DNA from: Lachnospiraceae bacterium | GTDB taxonomy: Bacteria > Bacillota > Clostridia > Lachnospirales > Lachnospiraceae | DNA: 6,668 nt | Direction of reading: 5' to 3' | NCBI GenBank assembly: GCA_017380975.1 | Contig: JAFOCX010000084.1 | Span: forward strand, 1 to 6,668 | Part shown: positions 5,541 through 6,668 of the stretch, piece by piece | Numbering within the stretch: position 1 is the first letter of the stretch | Layout: each line of letters opens with the position of its first letter | Notes under the pieces: generated by a model | Told to the model about the DNA's origin: nothing | Seen by the model: the letters and a program-made list of their open reading frames with translations, nothing else | The model's database searches: none | Made by a program: the position numbers and the translations under genes

Positions 5541-5553
5541 GTACAGACCCTTG
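5534..5553. promoter_or_regulatory. Inverted repeat between divergent toxin and queT promoters
   Basis: CAAGGGT (5534-5540), six bases, ACCCTTG (5547-5553). Each arm runs into a -35 box, the toxin's on the - strand and queT's on the + strand, so a protein bound here could affect both. It may instead only reflect the shared promoter block seen three times in this region. Confidence 0.5.
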
Positions 5554-5579
5554 ATTTTTCAGGTCATTTATGTTATAGT
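5547..5579 (+). promoter_or_regulatory. Promoter of queT
   Basis: TTGATT (5551-5556), a 17-bp spacer and TATAGT (5574-5579), with TGT before the -10 as an extended element. ACCC precedes the -35, as in the two toxin-locus promoters. Transcription would start near 5586, just before the riboswitch stem at 5595. Confidence 0.65.
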
Positions 5580-5594
5580 ACCCCCTGCTAATAT

Positions 5595-5637
5595 GGTCAG
5601 TTCGAGACCTTCCTGACCTAAAACAAAACTAAAGGAG
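5595..5637 (+). promoter_or_regulatory. preQ1-I-like riboswitch controlling queT translation
   Basis: GGTCAG (5595-5600) pairs with CTGACC (5613-5618) as P1. The 12-nt loop starts TTCGAG and has ACC downstream, matching the UUCNAG...CC pattern of class I preQ1 aptamers. The A-rich tail (5619-5637) ends in ACTAAAGGAG, and its last part is the queT ribosome binding site. Known class I aptamers have the same order: a stem, a UUCNAG loop, and a tail such as AAAAAACUAAGG that folds back to the loop. Binding of preQ1 would therefore hide AAAGGAG. No terminator stem is seen, so control is probably of translation. The exact loop-tail pairs are uncertain: GAG gives only two pairs with CUA, while CCUU (5608-5611) can pair with AAGG. 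Confidence 0.75.
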
Positions 5638-5647
5638 AAAATTGAAT

Positions 5648-6127
5648 ATGAAAGAGAACAAAACTCGTAACTTGGTGTTTAGTGCACTGATCGCAGCCAT
5701 TTATGTGGTGCTGACTCTGCTCTTGCGTCCGATCAGTTATGGACCGATCCAGTTCCGCGTATCGGAGGCGCTTTGCGTATTACCGTATTTTACGCCTGCA
5801 GCGATCCCGGGAGTGTTTATCGGCTGCCTGATCTCCAATCTTCTCGGAGGAGCTGTTTTGATGGATATTGTGTTCGGAAGTCTGGCAACTCTGATCGGTG
5901 CGATCGGATCCTGGCTGCTTCGCAGGAACCGCTGGCTGGTATCTTTGCCGCCGATCTTATCGAACACACTGATCATTCCGTGGGTGCTGAAGTTTGCATA
6001 CGGATCGGAAGATCTGGTCTGGTATATGATGATCACGATCGGAATCGGCGAGATCCTGGCAATCGGGGTGCTGGGCCAGTTATTGATCTCTGTACTGGCA
6101 AAGTATAGAAAGATGATTTTTGGATAG
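5648..6127 (+). CDS. queT: Queuosine precursor ECF transporter S component QueT
   Basis: A 159-residue membrane protein, the substrate-binding (S) subunit of an energy-coupling-factor transporter for a queuosine precursor such as preQ1 or preQ0. It would work with the shared EcfA/EcfT module encoded elsewhere. The first span has the small-residue face typical of S subunits (FSALIAAIYVVL, about 11-22). The QueT hallmark PIQFRVSEAL follows at about 33-42, then PYFTPAAIPGVFIGCLISNLLGG, a span near 75-92, NTLIIPWVLKFAY, and a final span with IGIGEILAIGVLGQLL. Length is normal for the family. The start is ATG 5648, ten bases after GGAG (5634-5637); an in-frame TTG at 5642 would add two residues. 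The preQ1-type leader directly upstream supports the substrate. It is followed by a strong terminator, so it forms its own single-gene unit. Confidence 0.92.
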   Translation: MKENKTRNLVFSALIAAIYVVLTLLLRPISYGPIQFRVSEALCVLPYFTPAAIPGVFIGCLISNLLGGAVLMDIVFGSLATLIGAIGSWLLRRNRWLVSLPPILSNTLIIPWVLKFAYGSEDLVWYMMITIGIGEILAIGVLGQLLISVLAKYRKMIFG

Positions 6128-6133
6128 TGATGA

Positions 6134-6171
6134 ACTGCTTATTCTGTGAGAACGGAATAGGCAGTTTTTTT
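6134..6171 (+). terminator. Rho-independent terminator of queT
   Basis: ACTGCTTATTCTG (6134-6146) pairs with CGGAATAGGCAGT (6153-6165), 13 bp with two G-U pairs and a 6-nt loop, followed by seven T. It starts seven bases after the queT stop. Confidence 0.93.
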
Positions 6172-6178
6172 CATAAGG

Positions 6179-6207
6179 TAGATTTTCTGGAGGATTTATG
6201 GTATGAT
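6179..6207 (+). promoter_or_regulatory. Candidate murC promoter
   Basis: TATGAT (6202-6207) is preceded by TGG as an extended -10. The -35 at 17 bp (TAGATT, 6179-6184) is weak. The position, between the queT terminator and the murC ribosome binding site, supports a promoter here. Confidence 0.45.
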
Positions 6208-6213
6208 AAATCC
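6192..6213. promoter_or_regulatory. Perfect inverted repeat over the murC -10 region
   Basis: GGATTTAT (6192-6199), GGTATG, ATAAATCC (6206-6213): two exact 8-bp arms around six bases. The arms cover both edges of the candidate -10, as a repressor site would. If transcription started upstream it could also form an RNA hairpin, but no T-tract follows. Confidence 0.45.
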
Positions 6214-6248
6214 AAATAATTAAGCATATAATCCAAGAGGAGATTTCG

Positions 6249-6668
6249 ATGTATCATATAGATTTTAACAAACCAAACCATGTCCACTTCATTGGTATCG
6301 GCGGCATCAGCATGAGCGGTCTCGCTGAGATCCTTCTGGAGCGCGGATTTACTGTATCCGGTTCAGATGCACACGAGTCTGAACTGACCAAGATGCTGGA
6401 GCGCAACGGTGCGCAGGTGTTCTACGGTCAGAAAGCGGAGAATATTATTGAAGGAATTGATGTTGTTGTTTATACGGCAGCGATCCATCCGGACAATCCG
6501 GAGTATATGGCAGCGGAAGCGAAGGGAATTCCGATGCTTTCCAGAGCTGACTTTTTGGGCCAGATCATGAGAAACTACAAGAATTCCATTGCTGTTGCAG
6601 GAACTCATGGAAAGACAACCACAACTTCCATGGTGACACAGATCCTGATGGATGCAAAGGCAGATCCG
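6249..6668 (+). CDS. murC: UDP-N-acetylmuramate-L-alanine ligase MurC, N-terminal part (cut by window end)
   Basis: The first 140 codons are visible and open to the last base. MurC is the cytoplasmic ligase that uses ATP to join L-alanine to UDP-N-acetylmuramic acid, the first step of the peptidoglycan stem peptide. Domain 1 starts with [17 protein letters not shown]; the glycine-rich loop at residues 16-24 binds the UDP substrate. It continues through VSGSDAHES (36-44) and [14 protein letters not shown] (73-86). The ATP loop [11 protein letters not shown] lies at 117-127 and is intact. AGAGGAG at 6236-6242 precedes ATG 6249 by six bases. MurC is told from its paralogues MurD, MurE and Mpl by [12 protein letters not shown] and [10 protein letters not shown], though Mpl shares some of this and cannot be excluded from the N-terminus alone. 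It has its own promoter after the queT terminator. Confidence 0.93.
   Translation, partial: MYHIDFNKPNHVHFIGIGGISMSGLAEILLERGFTVSGSDAHESELTKMLERNGAQVFYGQKAENIIEGIDVVVYTAAIHPDNPEYMAAEAKGIPMLSRADFLGQIMRNYKNSIAVAGTHGKTTTTSMVTQILMDAKADP

Noticed and set aside
5163..5550. The inverted arms around the toxin locus as terminal repeats of a MITE or insertion element
   Set aside because: No transposase, no convincing target-site duplication at the outer edges, and the arms coincide exactly with working promoter elements and RNA 5' ends. A mobile origin is still possible but not supported.
5595..5637. preQ1-II or preQ1-III class for the queT leader
   Set aside because: Both are larger; the class II CAUAUUACA-like internal motif and extra stems are absent. 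The short single stem with an A-rich tail fits class I better.

Overview
The window looks like chromosome from a low-to-mid G+C Firmicute, most likely a gut clostridium of the Lachnospiraceae type. The reasons are strong AGGAG-type ribosome binding sites before nearly every gene, short intergenic gaps, intrinsic terminators with clear T-tracts, a preQ1-type leader before queT, and the sequence style of the shikimate kinase and MurC fragments. The genus is inference. Apart from one small reverse-strand gene, all genes run on the + strand.

Layout. 1-205: 3' end of a shikimate kinase gene, closed by a terminator. 429-1718: a large polytopic membrane protein of the DUF1576 type with its own promoter and a clear internal duplication. 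1789-5158: six closely packed genes (VanZ-like membrane protein, alpha/beta hydrolase, small membrane protein, GNAT acetyltransferase, 3-methyladenine DNA glycosylase I, HAD phosphatase). Gaps are 3-16 nt, with one 8-nt overlap, so they probably form one operon from a promoter near 1733-1761. 5159-5647: a dense non-coding and small-gene region. 5648-6127: queT, the substrate-binding subunit of an ECF-type queuosine-precursor transporter, behind a preQ1-I-like riboswitch. 6249-6668: the first 140 codons of murC, cut by the window edge.

The most interesting part is 5164-5580. A 37-residue holin-like toxin gene (5304-5417, - strand) faces a predicted ~95-nt RNA (about 5210-5308, + strand) whose terminator reaches the toxin stop codon. 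This is the convergent, 3'-overlapping layout of known type I toxin-antitoxin loci. The toxin leader can fold so that CCUCCU pairs with the AGGAGG ribosome binding site. The promoter and first transcribed bases of the + RNA are a diverged inverted copy of the toxin's own promoter and leader. The queT promoter carries the same -35 block, so three promoters here share ACCCTTGWTT, a 17-bp spacer and a TGn extended -10. Two of them are divergent and meet over a CAAGGGT-N6-ACCCTTG dyad.

How the parts may work together: the six-gene operon shows no terminator of its own, so its read-through would probably end at the small-RNA terminator and could add antisense RNA against the toxin. queT responds to preQ1 through its leader. 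The cell-wall gene murC is separated by a strong terminator and has its own promoter, with a perfect dyad over its -10. No transposase, CRISPR array, tRNA or rRNA was seen.
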